The notes below the pieces were generated by a model. That model was not told where the DNA came from, did no database searches, and saw nothing but the letters and a program-made list of their open reading frames with translations. From NCBI RefSeq assembly GCF_027409185.1, contig NC_084474.1:28768382-28832381 (forward strand): a DNA stretch of 64,000 nucleotides. Direction: 5' to 3'. Below are positions 1 to 12,006 of the stretch, piece after piece. The DNA comes from Cynocephalus volans (Eukaryota; Chordata; Mammalia; Dermoptera; Cynocephalidae). The position numbers and the translations under genes were made by a program. The number at the start of each line of letters is the position of its first letter. Position 1 is the stretch's first letter.

Positions 1-911
1 GTCTCAGCTAGAGCAGGGAAGAGTGGGCTGATGCCTGCAAAGTGCAAAAGCTTATGAAGAAAGACCAAGAACTATCATGAAATGCAAATGAACCGGTCAA
101 TTAGGGGAAGGAAGGTCTCAAAACCAAAGGTTTCATACCTTCAAATATCATGCATGTTTCAGATACATTGTGTACCATAAACAATGTGCAAGGCAGGAAA
201 AGTTACAGGATTTTATTATAAATACATGTGTTTAATTGGTATGAGTCTCAAAACCCTCTTCTAACATGTGTCCCGAACATAAAGTAAATGATCTAAGGGT
301 TTTTTACTTTTCCAATTTCTTTGAAAGAGAACATATTCCTTTTCTAGATAAGTTTTGGTATCTGTTTTCCAGAAGTAAGAAAAGGATTACAAATATCAGT
401 TTCAAAGAGGAAAAGGTTAGGTGAGAATAAGAAGAGGATTATCTAAAACTTCTTTGTGAGAAAATGTAAGAAGTTAACATACTGAAGTTTTAATATTAGT
501 ATTAAAATATTAACATGTTTTGATATTTATCGTTTCTAAAAAACATTTTTCTCACTGAAAGAGCTGATTACTCCCCACATTAAAGAAAATTTACATATTT
601 TCTATATTAATCAATATCATTTATTCCCAATGCTAAAAATAATTGCTAACATTTATTGAGTATTTACTACATACTGATCACTGTTCTAACCACTTTACAC
701 AAATTGGCTGGGAAAATTCTGTCAGCAGCTAAAGAAGCTTGCTGCCTTTTCCTCTCTTAATTTCAGCCTTATAAAATTATCCATGAGAAATTTAAACCTT
801 TCTTCAATTAAATTAGTATTCTCTTAGACAGATGCCTTGTTTGTGTTAACTAACGCCAAATTTATTTTTTATTTTCTAGTAATACTAGTTTTATCTTCTT
901 GGAATTATTGT
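1..911. other. Intergenic, no gene seen
   Basis: AT-rich sequence with no convincing coding region. Around 640-710 there is a weak MIR/L2-like stretch (attgagtatttactacatac). Nothing else is recognisable. Confidence 0.6.
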
Positions 912-1052
912 AACTAGTGGTTGCATGCCTGGCTGTGCATCAGAAACATGTGAGAAGCTTTCCAAAAACACAAGTTCCTGGGTCACACCCCCGACTGCTG
1001 AATCTCTAAGGATGGAACCCAGTAATCTGTATGCCCAACAGGGAAGGACTCT
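912..1052. mobile_element. hAT-Charlie-type (MER1-group) short element
   Basis: The stretch carries the typical pattern of a short non-autonomous hAT element: a ctagtggttgcatgcc start, then gtgcatcagaa, agctttccaaaaaca and a cctgggtcaca block. The family was assigned from memory of MER5-like consensus sequences. The ends are decayed and I could not identify a target duplication. Confidence 0.5.
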
Positions 1053-1083
1053 GAACATCCTTTCCTAGAAGAGGTAATTGCAT

Positions 1084-1455
1084 TGTCTTAGCCCATTTGT
1101 GCTGCTATAACAAACTACCCGAGACTGGGTAATCTAAAAAGAACAGAAATTTATTTATTATAGTTCTGGAGGCTGGGAGGTCTAAGATCAAGGTGCCAGC
1201 ATTGGTGTCTGGTGAGAGCTTCTCTCTGCATCCAAGATGGCACCTTGTTGCTGTGTCCGCACATGATGGAAGGAGGTAGAGCAAGACGGTGCTCCCTTCA
1301 AACTCCAGCCCTTATATAAGGGTGTTAATCACATTTCTGAGGTAAAGACCTCGTGACTTAATTACATTCCAAAGGCCATACCTCTTAACATTGTTGCACT
1401 AGGATTTAGTTTCAACGTGAATTTTAGAGGGGACACCATCATTGAAACCATAGCA
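1084..1455 (-). mobile_element. Solo MaLR LTR (MST/THE1-like)
   Basis: It starts TGTCTTAGCCCATTTGTG and ends AACCATAGCA, the reverse complement of a MaLR LTR (TGCTATGGTTT...GACTAAGACA). Internal hallmarks are gagactgggtaat and ttctggaggctgggaggtc. At about 372 bp it is a full-length LTR. No internal region follows on either side, so it is a solo LTR. No clear 5-bp duplication remains. Confidence 0.85.
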
Positions 1456-4438
1456 GAGTTTCATAAAGGTTAAAAAGCAGTGTGAAGTTACACTGATAGG
1501 AAGCAGAAATGCTGAGTGCGCACATAGGATGAGCTGTAGAGTTTTAAAAGTTGTGCTGTAGTTGGTCTTGTGCAGTTTGTGCTTCTGTGACAAGCAATGT
1601 ATTTTCTTTGTACAAGGTACTAAAATACTAAAAATGATATTAGCCTGCAGTGAAGAATACATCTGGGGAACTTGGGCTACCTCTGCAAGGCTTTCGGAAA
1701 AATGCTCACATGTGGACTGTCTTTCATTCCTCCCTTTAGGTCAAATATTCTTAGGCTTGGTTCACACATGCAAATGATTCCAATTATTAGACTGAGGGGA
1801 GAGCACACCCGAGACTGATGGTGATGAGGGGTTGTACAGATGTCTGGGATCACTGGCATTTTGGGCAGGTGGATTGGATATAACTCTGAACCTAGAATGT
1901 GAAGCCCAGGGTGCCAGTGCTGTCCTGGTCACTTCCTATCTGCTCAGCCCTGAGCAAATCCCAGGACCTCTTTGGGATCACTTCTAGCTTTTACCTTTCC
2001 AGACAATCTGTAATCAGGAGGTAGACAACTTCCCCCTCAAAAGACTCAGAATGGAGATTCAGGACAAGCATTTGATGTCTAGGTAAAGACAAACTCTTCA
2101 ATGGGGACAAAAAAAAGTGAATCTCCTAAAAAAAATCCAGGCATGGAGAGCCTTAGAGAAGCTTCTTACCTTCAATTCAAATTGACTGACTTAATGCAAC
2201 ACTACTGCACCAAATCATAGGCACTGGGAAGGACAGGGTCCACACTTAGCTTTTCTTCTGCAGAAGGAACATCTCCACTTTATTTTAAACATCCCCACAA
2301 CATAGGTCCCCATGTTTCTAAGGAAAGAAATTTTGTATAATAAGCATTACACTCAGGACCTTTACTGTAACAGTAAGTTATTTCCTTCACTTTGTCTTAA
2401 TTCCCAAGTACACAATGCTGAGATAAACAGATCTAGCTGTTTACTGTTTAAAGCTCTGAAGTGCTTATCTGCAAATTCAAGGAGCCCTGTAACCCGCAGT
2501 GTGCAGTCTGACCTAGAGCAGGTTACTCTGTCTTTCAGTGCATTCCTTGGTTGTAATTTCCTGTTTATTCAAGGTAAAGGAACCTTTCTACCACAGGCTA
2601 GAATCAGACATAAGCCGTTTGAACCCACGAGAGCTAAAGTTACGAGGACCATCTCTGTTTTTAAACAAGCTGTGTTTACTCTAACCTCCACAGGGCTTAA
2701 CGCTGCCCAGTTCCTTCATCATGTTTATGCTTCATTGCTCTATTTACATATTTTTTTCCAAAACTGATCTTATGATTGCAGCTGCACACATTGTGACTTT
2801 TTCCACTATAGAGTAACATGTTTTCCTTGTGTATCACATTGTGCAACTGCTACTGGATGACAACGTTGCCAAATCCATTCTCCGGTGCCATTCACTGTCT
2901 GTTGATTACCAGTAACACCTGGAATAAGCATGAAGTTGACAATGACTAGATTTATAAAATAAAGAAATAGGACAATTCTCTGCATCTCCCAGTTTATAAA
3001 ATACGATTAATTCCACAAAACCTGTTAAGTTCAGTTAAACTGAAAGAAATGTCATTCTCCCTAGTTAAAGTGTGAGTGACATGACTACTGAGCCTGAGCC
3101 TGCCAGCCCCCTGTACCCTCACAACAATTAATATAGCAAGGGGCCCTGCATTGCAGACTGACTACCTACACATGGCTTTGTGCCCTACTTCTTACCATAA
3201 TGTTTTTCAGAATGCAACTGCGATTAGTGATTAAGCCCTTTGCCTTCAAAGCAAATACCCAGGAAATGCTCATTTTACATTTCTGACTAATCTTCCTATT
3301 TTCAGATGTGATGCTGACTAATCTTATTTTCAGATGTGATGCTGAGTGGACTTTCAGAAATGCAAAGTAAGGAGGTAGTTTAAGAATTAGCAAAGGTCCC
3401 TTAATGAGAAATTGACCTGGCATGGAGGAACATCGATGTGGGTAACTAGAACACATTTTGAGAGTATCTTATCATCTTATAACCAGATCTGTGAAATAGC
3501 CTATGCACACTGACAGGAGATAAATAGGCCAGATCATCTGGAAATTCTACAGTTAAGTGATGACCCTTTGCAGTTTCTGTTTCTGTTCTGCTTCAGTTCT
3601 AACTCTTGTAGGGTATGACAGACTTTGATAGTCTTAGATATTGCACGTGTAATCAATCCAGTGTTTGTCAACCTCAGGGCGATTGACAGTTATAATTCTT
3701 TATAACTGTGGGAGGCCGTCTGGAACACTGTATGACATTTAGCATTAGACTCATGAGGTGCAAGAAGCATACCTCCAATTCCAGTTGTGACAATCAAAAT
3801 GTCCCTGCCTTCTATTTATCTGTCCCCCTTTGAGTACCCCTGTCTTAAATTATACTTGTAAAGTCATAGAGCACAGAGTAAGCAGCAAGCAGCATCTCTA
3901 CCAATGGTGGGGCAAGCGTATATATTTCTATGGACCCCATGTAGACCCCGCAGAAGGGAGTTAACCACTCCCCATCTTGTAAAGAGCCCTCCCAAGAGTA
4001 CTTCCAGCCAGAGACTAGGCAACCTAAGCCAAAAAGAGGCTAGAGCTATAATACCGAATATAAAGGGTAAGGGATGGGGAGGCAAAGTGGTCCGCAGAGG
4101 AGACAACAGCAACACCAGGGAACTGCAGCTGGAGGTCCCCAGCAGAAAACTCCCAGGAACCCACAAAAGTATCCCCCGAGAGAGTCAGCTTTGGATGTCT
4201 GCCATACCCAAGGGGTGCCAGTGTTAGATGAGAGCTGCACCGCTCAAGTGAGCCTTCCCCTTTCCCTTCCCGTGGGAGCCAGAGGCAGCACACTGAGCGT
4301 GGAAGAAGGGATTCATGGGGAACGAGAAAAGGGCAAATTCTGACTCTTCCTCACTACACCGAAGCAAGCCAGGCTAAGAGAGGAGACACAGTAAATCAGG
4401 TGAGAATCTTTAGTTTTCATACTGAACTTTCTATTGTC
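1456..4438. other. Intergenic, no gene seen
   Basis: Open frames here (for example 2312-2767) lack similarity to anything I recognise and have no supporting splice or promoter context. A short direct duplication lies at 3283-3341 (listed separately). Otherwise I see only unclassified non-coding DNA. Confidence 0.6.
3283..3341. repeat. Two-copy tandem duplication of about 30 bp
   Basis: The unit ctgactaatctt...attttcagatgtgatg occurs at 3283-3313 and again at 3314-3341. The second copy lacks three bases (cct) of the first. Confidence 0.85.
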
Positions 4439-4454
4439 TAAAAGTGCGTAGGAG
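4439..4454. repeat. Left target-site duplication of the NUDT19 retrocopy
   Basis: The 16-mer taaaagtgcgtaggag is repeated exactly at 5632-5647, directly after the A-rich tail of the retrocopy. The insertion point reads CT/AAAA, a variant of the TT/AAAA site preferred by the L1 endonuclease. Confidence 0.9.
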
Positions 4455-5631
4455 CTTCGAGGCGGCCAGCTCGCTGCTGCGGCGGCCCGGGGACGCCCTG
4501 CCGACGCCCGCGCCAGTGCGCGCACCTCGCCCGCACGCCCAGCACCCGGGCGCTGCACGACTGGAGCGCCAGGCTTTCTCGCACAGCGGCGACCGCCGCT
4601 GCGACACGACCATCTTCCTGTGCTGCCTGCGCCAGCAGCCGCCACTCTACCCCGACTTGGCAGAAGTGCTGGGCTCCCAGTGGTCATCTCCATCAGAGGC
4701 AACTGAAGTTTCATGTCCAAAGAAATGTGGTTGGCACCTGCACCGTTCTATGAAATAAGAAGACTTGAACTCTTTGCCCCTCTCTCTCTCTGACTTGCAC
4801 AAAGTTTCCTTGCATCGTGCATTAGAAGGGGTGGAAAGATGGCTGCCAATCACGTTATTAACTGCAGATGGGATGGTCTAGCTTTTACCAGGAGATGAGC
4901 TGTACTTAGAGGATTCAGACTTTTTAGAAAATCTGTTGTCTACTGAAAAAAAGATTGCAGAAATCATAAAGGAAGGCAAGAAATTTCACCGAGCAGTGAT
5001 ATACAACACCATCTTTATAATATCCATGTGCCTGTTGAAAGTATAAACACGTTTATTCTAAGCACTATGTATTAAGAGTTACTTGTAGGGTGCTGCTGGT
5101 TTGTAAGCTGGCCTACTTGAAGTCTTAATGACTGATGAGAGTTGAGCAAACTTGCTTGAAACTTAAGGAACTTTGTGCCTGTAAAATTATAATGCAGCGT
5201 TTCTTATTTCAAGTGTATTATGGAGTTCTCTTGCTTATTTTATTCTTTAAACCTTACAGTATGCCACAAGTATAAAGTTTATAAAGTGTATCATGTTACC
5301 AAAACAAAAATTTTACAACGGTTCCCAGTTCTGTACAGTGTTATTATCTCAAAATTTTAAATAGAATGTTCTACTGCCACTAAAAAGCACAGCAATGCCA
5401 TTGTTCTCACTGTCCAGTGTTTGCACTTTCCTTGGTGTGCTTTGGCGGTTGATCCATGAATATCCTTGACTTTCTGCTGGAATTGATTTAAGGGTGTCTG
5501 ATTAGATGGTGCACAGTAGACCGAGACAACTTTCAAGTGATAATGTCGATGTTTTCTTGCTATGTCTTTAGCTTGATGATTAAAATGCAACTCTGTTTAA
5601 AACCGAAAAATAAATAAATAAGTAAATAAAA
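4455..5631 (+). pseudogene. NUDT19P: Processed pseudogene of NUDT19, 5'-truncated
   Basis: Conceptual translation in shifting frames matches NUDT19, a peroxisomal Nudix hydrolase acting on CoA esters. Recognisable blocks in order are FLCCLR, YPDLAEVLG, QWSSPSEATE, then after a frameshift FYEIRRLE, SDLHK, RALEGVERWLPI and LTADGMV, and after another shift DELYLEDSDFLENLLSTEKK and EGKKFHR. The copy begins just inside the Nudix box, so about the first 130 residues and most catalytic residues are missing. Several frameshifts and loss of the C-terminal SHL peroxisome signal make it non-functional. Coding similarity ends near 5100 and is followed by about 0.5 kb that fits a 3' UTR, ending in an A-rich tail (aaaccgaaaaataaataaat, from about 5599). 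No introns are present and a perfect 16-bp duplication flanks it, so it arose by L1-mediated retrotransposition. The GC-rich 5' end contrasts with the AT-rich surroundings. The symbol marks a pseudogene of NUDT19 and is not an official name. Confidence 0.88.
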
Positions 5632-5647
5632 TAAAAGTGCGTAGGAG
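5632..5647. repeat. Right target-site duplication of the NUDT19 retrocopy
   Basis: Exact copy of the 16-mer at 4439-4454, placed immediately 3' of the A-rich tail. This is the expected scar of target-primed reverse transcription. Confidence 0.9.
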
Positions 5648-6365
5648 AAAAATAAATTCACAGAGTGGTTTCCAGGGTTAGACTTAAGAAAGAATAAAAT
5701 TGCTTTTAGTTTATAACTTACCAGGTATTCAATTCTGTAACAGGTGTATTGCCAACTTTGAGATCTTCAAACGAAGTGAAAATAACAACACATTCTGCAT
5801 TTAAATTGCCACTATTGAACTGAACAGAAGTTCAATAGAAAAATTAAATGTTCTGAAGAAGAAAAACGTTGACTTTTGTCCAGAGATGGCCCAGCCAACT
5901 GCCTCCTGTCTTGGCTTCCTCTCCAATAAATGATCAACTTTCCTGGATATTATGTTCTTGCTTACTGTAGTTCTTTTAATAGCTTTATCCTATATTCCAT
6001 AATGATGAAACACATCACCGCTCACTCTCCTCTCTAGATGAATTGAGGGAATGGCCACAAAGCTCCTGTATTGCTGCATCTGAGCCTTTTAAAGGACACA
6101 TTAATAGGTGGGACTGTAACCATTGGAAGATAACCAAGGTCTGGAGCAATCTAGATAGGATATTTCACTTTAAAAATATTGGGGGAAGTGAGCAAGTATA
6201 TAGAGAGAAGGGAAAGAATGAAATAATAGAACATACACTGATAATCATTCAACTAATAAAACTAAAAGGGAGAAATTTTATGCTAACCTAAAAGGCCAGC
6301 TATGGAAGGGTTGATAGGAAGCATGTATAAGGTTAAAATACACACACAAAAAAACCCCAAAATCC
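5648..6365. other. Intergenic, no gene seen
   Basis: AT-rich DNA without a recognisable gene or repeat. Confidence 0.55.
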
Positions 6366-6470
6366 GGGCCGACCCCGTGGCTCACTCGGGAGAGTGCGGC
6401 GCTGGGAGCGCAGCTATCCTATATAGGGATGGCCGGTTCGCTCACTGGCTGAGCATGGTCACAAAAAAGG
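6366..6470 (+). mobile_element. tRNA-Ile-like SINE, probable colugo CYN/t-SINE
   Basis: The sequence opens gggccgaccccgtggctcac and contains tggctcactcggg, which fits a pol III A box derived from tRNA-Ile. A second tRNA-like half follows (atggccggttcgctcactgg...gctgagcatggtca). This dimer-like build fits the flying-lemur t-SINE (CYN) family as I remember it. The second half is truncated and passes into an A-rich and simple-repeat tail. It is the main clue to the species, assigned from memory and not by search. Confidence 0.65.
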
Positions 6471-6474
6471 ACAA

Positions 6475-6487
6475 ATATATATATAGA

Positions 6488-6528
<41 letters not shown>
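6475..6528. repeat. (TA)n(GA)n microsatellite
   Basis: A short tatata run followed by about 22 GA units with one interruption (agac). It sits directly after the SINE and probably grew from its tail. Confidence 0.9.
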
Positions 6529-9029
6529 CATCTTTCTAAGACCTGGTATGTGAAGGTGACCAGATGGCCACCTGTCAGGAAAATACTTGAAGAGATCTTG
6601 AGTTGGGTAAAAGGAAAAAACAGTGAAATTGTTTTTATTGTAGTCAATTTGTTTATTGATGCTACTTGGGGTCCCAGTGGACACTGGGTCTGGTCTGGAG
6701 CAGCCTTGGGCTCTCTGTCCATTGCTATCCTCATTACCAGTTTCTTCTTTCTGGCTGTGAAAGAGGCAAAGCCTGCTGTGTCCTCAGATCATCCGCTACC
6801 CCTAACCCCCAGCTCTGGTCTGCACGAGAAGGCAGGGCAGGGCTGCCGAGAGTAGATGATGAATCAACTCTGCCCATGCACTGAGTCACTAAAAGAGTTT
6901 GCTTTTCCTCTGCGTTATCAGTTATTAAACAAGAAGAAAATGGACTTTTTACTTATCTTCCTCTTTTGGAAGTCTAGTCTCTCAGTCATGAACTTCAGTC
7001 CTCCCATCTGCTCTTCAGCACTCTCTTTCAGATAACTGATGACATCTACGTGTCCATGCTCTGGGTGGGATGATGACTTCAGGGCCTTGGGCTAGGCTAT
7101 CGTCAGGGAAGTTCATCCTCATTCCAACGTGCCGCTCCTTGTAACAGGTGCTCAATATGTATTTGCTGAACAAATGAATCGGTCAGCCAAAAAAGCTTAA
7201 TTTAATTTTATTTTTATATCTGGGGAAATACAATTTTTTGTTGTTATTCTTGCACTTGTAACAGTAATAGGATGAAGATATGTTTTAAAGTAGTCTATTC
7301 ATTAATTAGATGGATTAATCATGTGCTCATTAGAAGATAACTATCACACTGATGAATTTGTGTTTGTCTTCAGGTTCTGTAGAAATAAAACCAGTCAAAG
7401 CATCACTTATAGAAAAATACCAAAGTAGAGTTGCAACAGAACTGGCAAAGGAGATCCCCAACAACAATCATTATCATCATCATCATCATCATTGTCTCCC
7501 TGATGATAACAAGATAATTTTAAGTAGTACTCAGGGAAGATATTAAATAACATCAAATCACACATTGATGAAGTGATTTCTTTTAAAAGGCTGGTTTGAT
7601 TTCAATTCTGATGCTCCCAAGAGGAACGTTACCAGATGGTGCTAGTATATCTTGCACACTTATTGATGTTTAATCTTTGAGCAGACCTCACACTCAGAGC
7701 TGTAACTTAATAGCATTGTTTTGTTTTCATTGTATTTATTTTTATGATCACTTTCTATTTATTACAAACAATATTATTTTTATTAATGATAGTCTTTAAA
7801 TTTTCATTTTAAATAATATTTATTTATCTGGATAAAGCAAGTCAATATAAAGAAAATATGAAGTTACCAAGAGGATAGGAGGTATGTAGATCAGGCAAAA
7901 TCCTGAGGGTGGGAGGGTTACGTCTAAAGTTGGGGAAAGTGTGTTGGGGGTTTTACTTGAACTGATCAAACCTCCACAGTTCAAATGTTTCTGCTCAAGA
8001 GAGATGCTATGCCACATGTGGGGCCTCACCACCACTGCCTGGCCACCTGGCTAGCATAGGGGGCCTAGGGAGTAATCTTTCCCACATTGAATTACCACTG
8101 GGAAGGAGGAAGTAACACCCACCCATGGCTATGCCACGCTAATGCCAAATGCCATCACTCTCTTCCCTTCTCCTCCAACCCAGTTGGTAGCTGTATATAC
8201 TCACTCCATCCTATTTGGCAGAAAGGTGCTGTAGGGGACAGACGCTTACCTCCAATGGTATGCTGTAATGGGTAACAGAGGCTCTAGAGGAAGAACTGGT
8301 TTATGACATTTGCTATTTCAGTGGTCTAAGTTTAGCTGATTTCAGTTTGGCTATGTTCAACAACAGGCTGGCAAAATCCCTGAAGATTTCACCATCGCCT
8401 TTGGAGAGCCAGTACCAGCAGGCCCTAGCACACCACTCTATCTTCACGGGAGGGAAGAAACTACACCTGCCTTATTCACCATGGTAACTGCAGTGCCTGA
8501 TGCAGCCTGGATACCCAGTAGATACCCATAAATACTTATTGGCTCTTGAATAAGCAGATGATCTGAAGTTAAAAGCAATTCTTTTATTCCTTTTTGTTTT
8601 CTTTTTTGTGGGATACTGCAAAAGCAGTACCAGGAAGGAAGTTTTTTACAATAAATGCGTACATAAAAAGAATAGAAAGACTTCAAATAAACAACCTGAC
8701 ATTTCACCTCAAAGAACCAGAAAAACAGGAATTGATGCATATTTTTATTCATAATTTTGAAAGGTTACACAGCTGTTGGTGTCATTAATTGTTCTTGTGT
8801 TGCCTTCAAATGTGAAGATAACTTGATTACTTGGAGATTTCTTTGGCTCCAGTAGTTTTTTCCAAAAACTGTGTAGGTAGTCTTTTTTTTTTTTTTTCCA
8901 TTGTTTATTGTACTTTATTTCCTTTTTTCTCAAAACTTTGAACACTTAATTTCAGAAATCAAAAATCTCTAGTTCTTTTAAGTTTCACATTGATTACAAA
9001 TTTCCCACTAACTACAGATCAGATTGTTT
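6529..9029. other. Intergenic, no gene seen
   Basis: No coding region supported. A short (ATC)n run lies at about 7472-7492 and a T-run at 8881-8897. The remainder is unclassified. Confidence 0.55.
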
Positions 9030-9178
9030 AATGATCTATTTTCTTTTTCTTTTTCTTTTTATTGTTTATGAATATTCATGGCGTACAAAGCTGATTGCCA
9101 CCGCTCATGCCCAAGATGTGATGGCCAGATCCATACTGGCAGCATGCCCATTACCACAGATTGTGATTATACCCTGAA
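9030..9178 (-). mobile_element. Short L1-type 3' end
   Basis: On the minus strand the segment ends in ...gaatattcataaacaataaa followed by an (AAAAG)n tail (plus-strand run of tttctttttc at 9040-9063). The motif ggcgtacaaagctgattgcc resembles the terminal ggggtacaatgttgat of the L1 3' end at 17690. The family assignment is tentative. An additional A-rich stretch borders the right side (9177-9213). Confidence 0.45.
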
Positions 9179-9360
9179 AAAATAAAAATAATAATAAATA
9201 AAAATAAATAAAAGCAATTCCTACAATGGCCCTTAAGCCTGGGTAAGTTTTTTGTTTATGTATTTTTTTTTTTTTTTTCTTATTTCGAACGTGATCAGCA
9301 TGACTCCACAATTTCAAAGAGTAAGTGTGTATTTATGTAATCCTGAGATGAACTGGGAGG

Positions 9361-9720
9361 AAGTAGAGCAGGGCTGACCAGGTGGGGTCCCCTGGGTCGG
9401 TGCTCCTGCCGCCCGCAGCCCGCCCCACTCGACAGTGAGAGTAAAGTCCCAGCCACCCGCCCTCTGCTCCGTGACCCGCGAACTCTCAGAGCTGACACGT
9501 TGTCTGGGGAGCCCTGTCCCACAGAAAGTCGGGGAGATTCATTCCTGAGCCAGCCCAGGGTGGGGTGAGACCCCAGGCTCTGGGAAGGAGGGCGGGCCCG
9601 GGTCACGCGGGGACCGGAGGGAGGTGGCGCGCAGCACAGGAGCGCGGGCGCGGGCGCAGGACGCTGGTTCACCGCGCACCCACCTCCCCCCGGCCACTAG
9701 TCGACCCTGGACATTGGTGG
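9361..9720. promoter_or_regulatory. Small CpG-rich island, possible orphan promoter
   Basis: By hand count this 360-bp patch holds about 28 CpG dinucleotides and is GC-rich, while the flanks are AT-rich with almost no CpG. It includes several gcgc/ccgg motifs, densest at 9601-9680. No TATA box, splice pattern or coding similarity is evident. It could be a promoter of a non-coding transcript downstream of TRPA1, an orphan CpG island, or the GC-rich fragment of an unrecognised insertion. Confidence 0.5.
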
Positions 9721-9740
9721 TGACAGACGGAGGTGTGCGC

Positions 9741-12006
9741 AGCTTCAAAGATTTGGAGTCCGGACTTATCTCCTCCCCACAACCCGCACCTCTTTAAGTT
9801 TAGGACTGGTGACACCACTTTCCTCCTGAAGGCAGCGACCTTGTGGGACCTACACCCACTCTTTGGAGGGGATTGTTTCTGTGGCTCAAAGGGAACCTGT
9901 CCTTCGTATCCCTGACTGCCCTGCCTCTAACTGAGCTGTGCAGAGAGCCTGCGCGGACCTCTGTCCCTTGTCGTTGGGCTTCAAAACCAGGGAAGGCTGC
10001 AGAGAGAGGAAATGACTACAGGCAGGATGTTTCCCCAAGACGCCTATCCCAGCCTGGAAGGACCTACTTCCATTCAGCACCTTGGGCCTGGGAGCTTAAA
10101 AGTGATGATACTATGGCCTGCAGGCCAAAATACCAGGGGTTTATTCCCCCTAAGGTCGCTAACGGGCTGCGTGACCTCAGGCAACGTGCTAAGCCTCTCT
10201 GGACCTTGGTTTCTTCATCTGAAAACGGACGGAGTTAGACTGCGGGACTATCATGGTCTCTTTCATTTCTGAAATTCTCCTTCCTGAGGGTATAAAAATA
10301 TAATACACCCTCTCAGGAATATTATACAGTATTACTGAAGAGTAACAGAAAATAAATACAACACCTTTGTTTCACATATGGCAAAAAACCTAGTGAAATA
10401 TATATTGAAAAGAGTCAATATTTATTGAGTCCTCCATGTGCAAAGCATTTGACTAGAAATTGATAACAACTGAATAAATAAATAAAAGGATGAACTATGG
10501 CCCCTGTCTTCAAAGAGCTTACAAATTATAGATGGGTGGATGGATAGGTAGCTATGAAAGACTTTTATTTACTTTAAGGCATATAAATGTGAAAAAGCAC
10601 AACAAAAGGCAGCTCAAAATGAAGAACAGAGTAACTAAGTACAATGGAGAAGACTGAGAAATTACACTTGCTCTTAGAGAAGAGAAAAAAAAAATTATGA
10701 CTTTAATGCTTTATAACTATATCAGTAAAAAGGATAATAACTATATCAGTAAAAAGAAGCAAGAGAGAATTAAGTGATTTTTTTCTATATCAAGACTCAG
10801 AACAGCTTAAATGTATCCATAATGCTCTTATTAATGACACCTAAAGCTTGTTTCCAAATAATTATTATCATTCACTGCCATCTAGTGTTAACCAGATGGA
10901 TGGATTTTTTTTTTTTTCCACGTTATTTTGTTTTTAAAATTCCTTTTCCAGCCCTACATATTCAGGTTAAAGTGGAACATGTAAATTGTCTCTCCTGAAC
11001 TTCTTTCTAGTCTTGTGCTGTGAAGTCTGTGTCCTGAAAAAACCATGTGTTTCCTGCCTGCGCAGGTTCTCAATTTGTTCTCAGTTCATCCTCCCTGGAC
11101 TGCCATCACGGGTGCCAGCCTCTGTCCATGGCCTTTCCCTGCAGGCACCATAATCTTGTATGATTTGATGCAGCAGTGGCTGAGCAGAAAGTTTATAGCA
11201 GAAAGAGAAGGTCTATAACTCACACATACATTGAAGAGGTGACTAAGAAAAGTTCCTCTCCATTTTGCTAGCGAGTTTAAACATTCACTTTAATAAAATT
11301 CCAAATTAAGAGAAACCTCAATTTTTGTATTAAAGAAATTCTTGGGTTCCAAAAGGCTCTTTGGTATTTTCTAAAAACCAACTAAAAATTATTTAGGTAA
11401 ACATCAAGTTGTTTTCATGTTTGTCTGATGACTATGGTAAATACATCTCTGGGTATATGGAAATGGTCTTTGTTTCAAATGTCTGCAATTACTGAGTTGC
11501 TCATATAATATTTCTATTATAGTTGTTTTAGTGAATCTGTTAAACAACAAAATCAACAAAATACTATACTACCTAGAAATAGAATAAAAAGGAAATAATT
11601 TACTCATAATATTCAAACTCAAATAATCTGCATTAATAAAACATTATTCTAAAAATTGTAATCCTATCAAGCTTTATTTTTAATAATTTGCATCTCTTAA
11701 CAGCAGTGGAACTAAAATATAAAAAATTCAAAATCTCACTTTATAAAGGTTAAAAATAATTATTGCTGTGTTTCCAGATCTTCATAGTAAGCTTATCTGA
11801 AGATTGAATCAACTTCTGCTTTCAAGGTATAGGGATCTGAAAACAGACCCAGCATTTGGCGGAAAGACATTTCATATTATTAACAGAAGATGTGTAGGAG
11901 CCAGAAAATCCCTTGTTCTGTTCACTTAATTCATTCACACTTCCTTCATGTTTCAGCTTCTTGTGAAAGCAATGTTATGCTTTCCTAAAGATAAGAGATT
12001 TTCAAC
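9741..12006. other. Intergenic with MIR and a short tandem duplication
   Basis: A MIR-like element in plus orientation lies at about 10155-10280 (gcgtgacctcaggcaa, then ttggtttcttcatctg). Two 20-bp copies of ataactatatcagtaaaaag lie at 10713-10732 and 10737-10756. No gene seen. Confidence 0.55.

Noticed and set aside
2312..2767. 151-residue open frame on the plus strand
   Set aside because: No recognisable domain, low-complexity hydrophobic composition, and no splice, promoter or homology support. The length is within chance expectation for 64 kb.
4444..4758. Apparent continuous 104-residue NUDT19-like protein
   Set aside because: Its first residues come from the target-site duplication, and internal blocks are in other frames; it is part of the pseudogene and not an intact gene.
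6302..6684. Open frames rich in Arg-Glu or Ser-Leu repeats
   Set aside because: They are translations of the GA microsatellite and SINE.
7352..7546. Open frame with a histidine run
   Set aside because: The histidines come from a (CAT)n microsatellite; there is no other support.
9295..9672. 125-residue Arg/Pro/Ser-rich open frame on the minus strand
   Set aside because: It is a by-product of the CpG-rich patch, where stop codons are rare; no similarity recognised.
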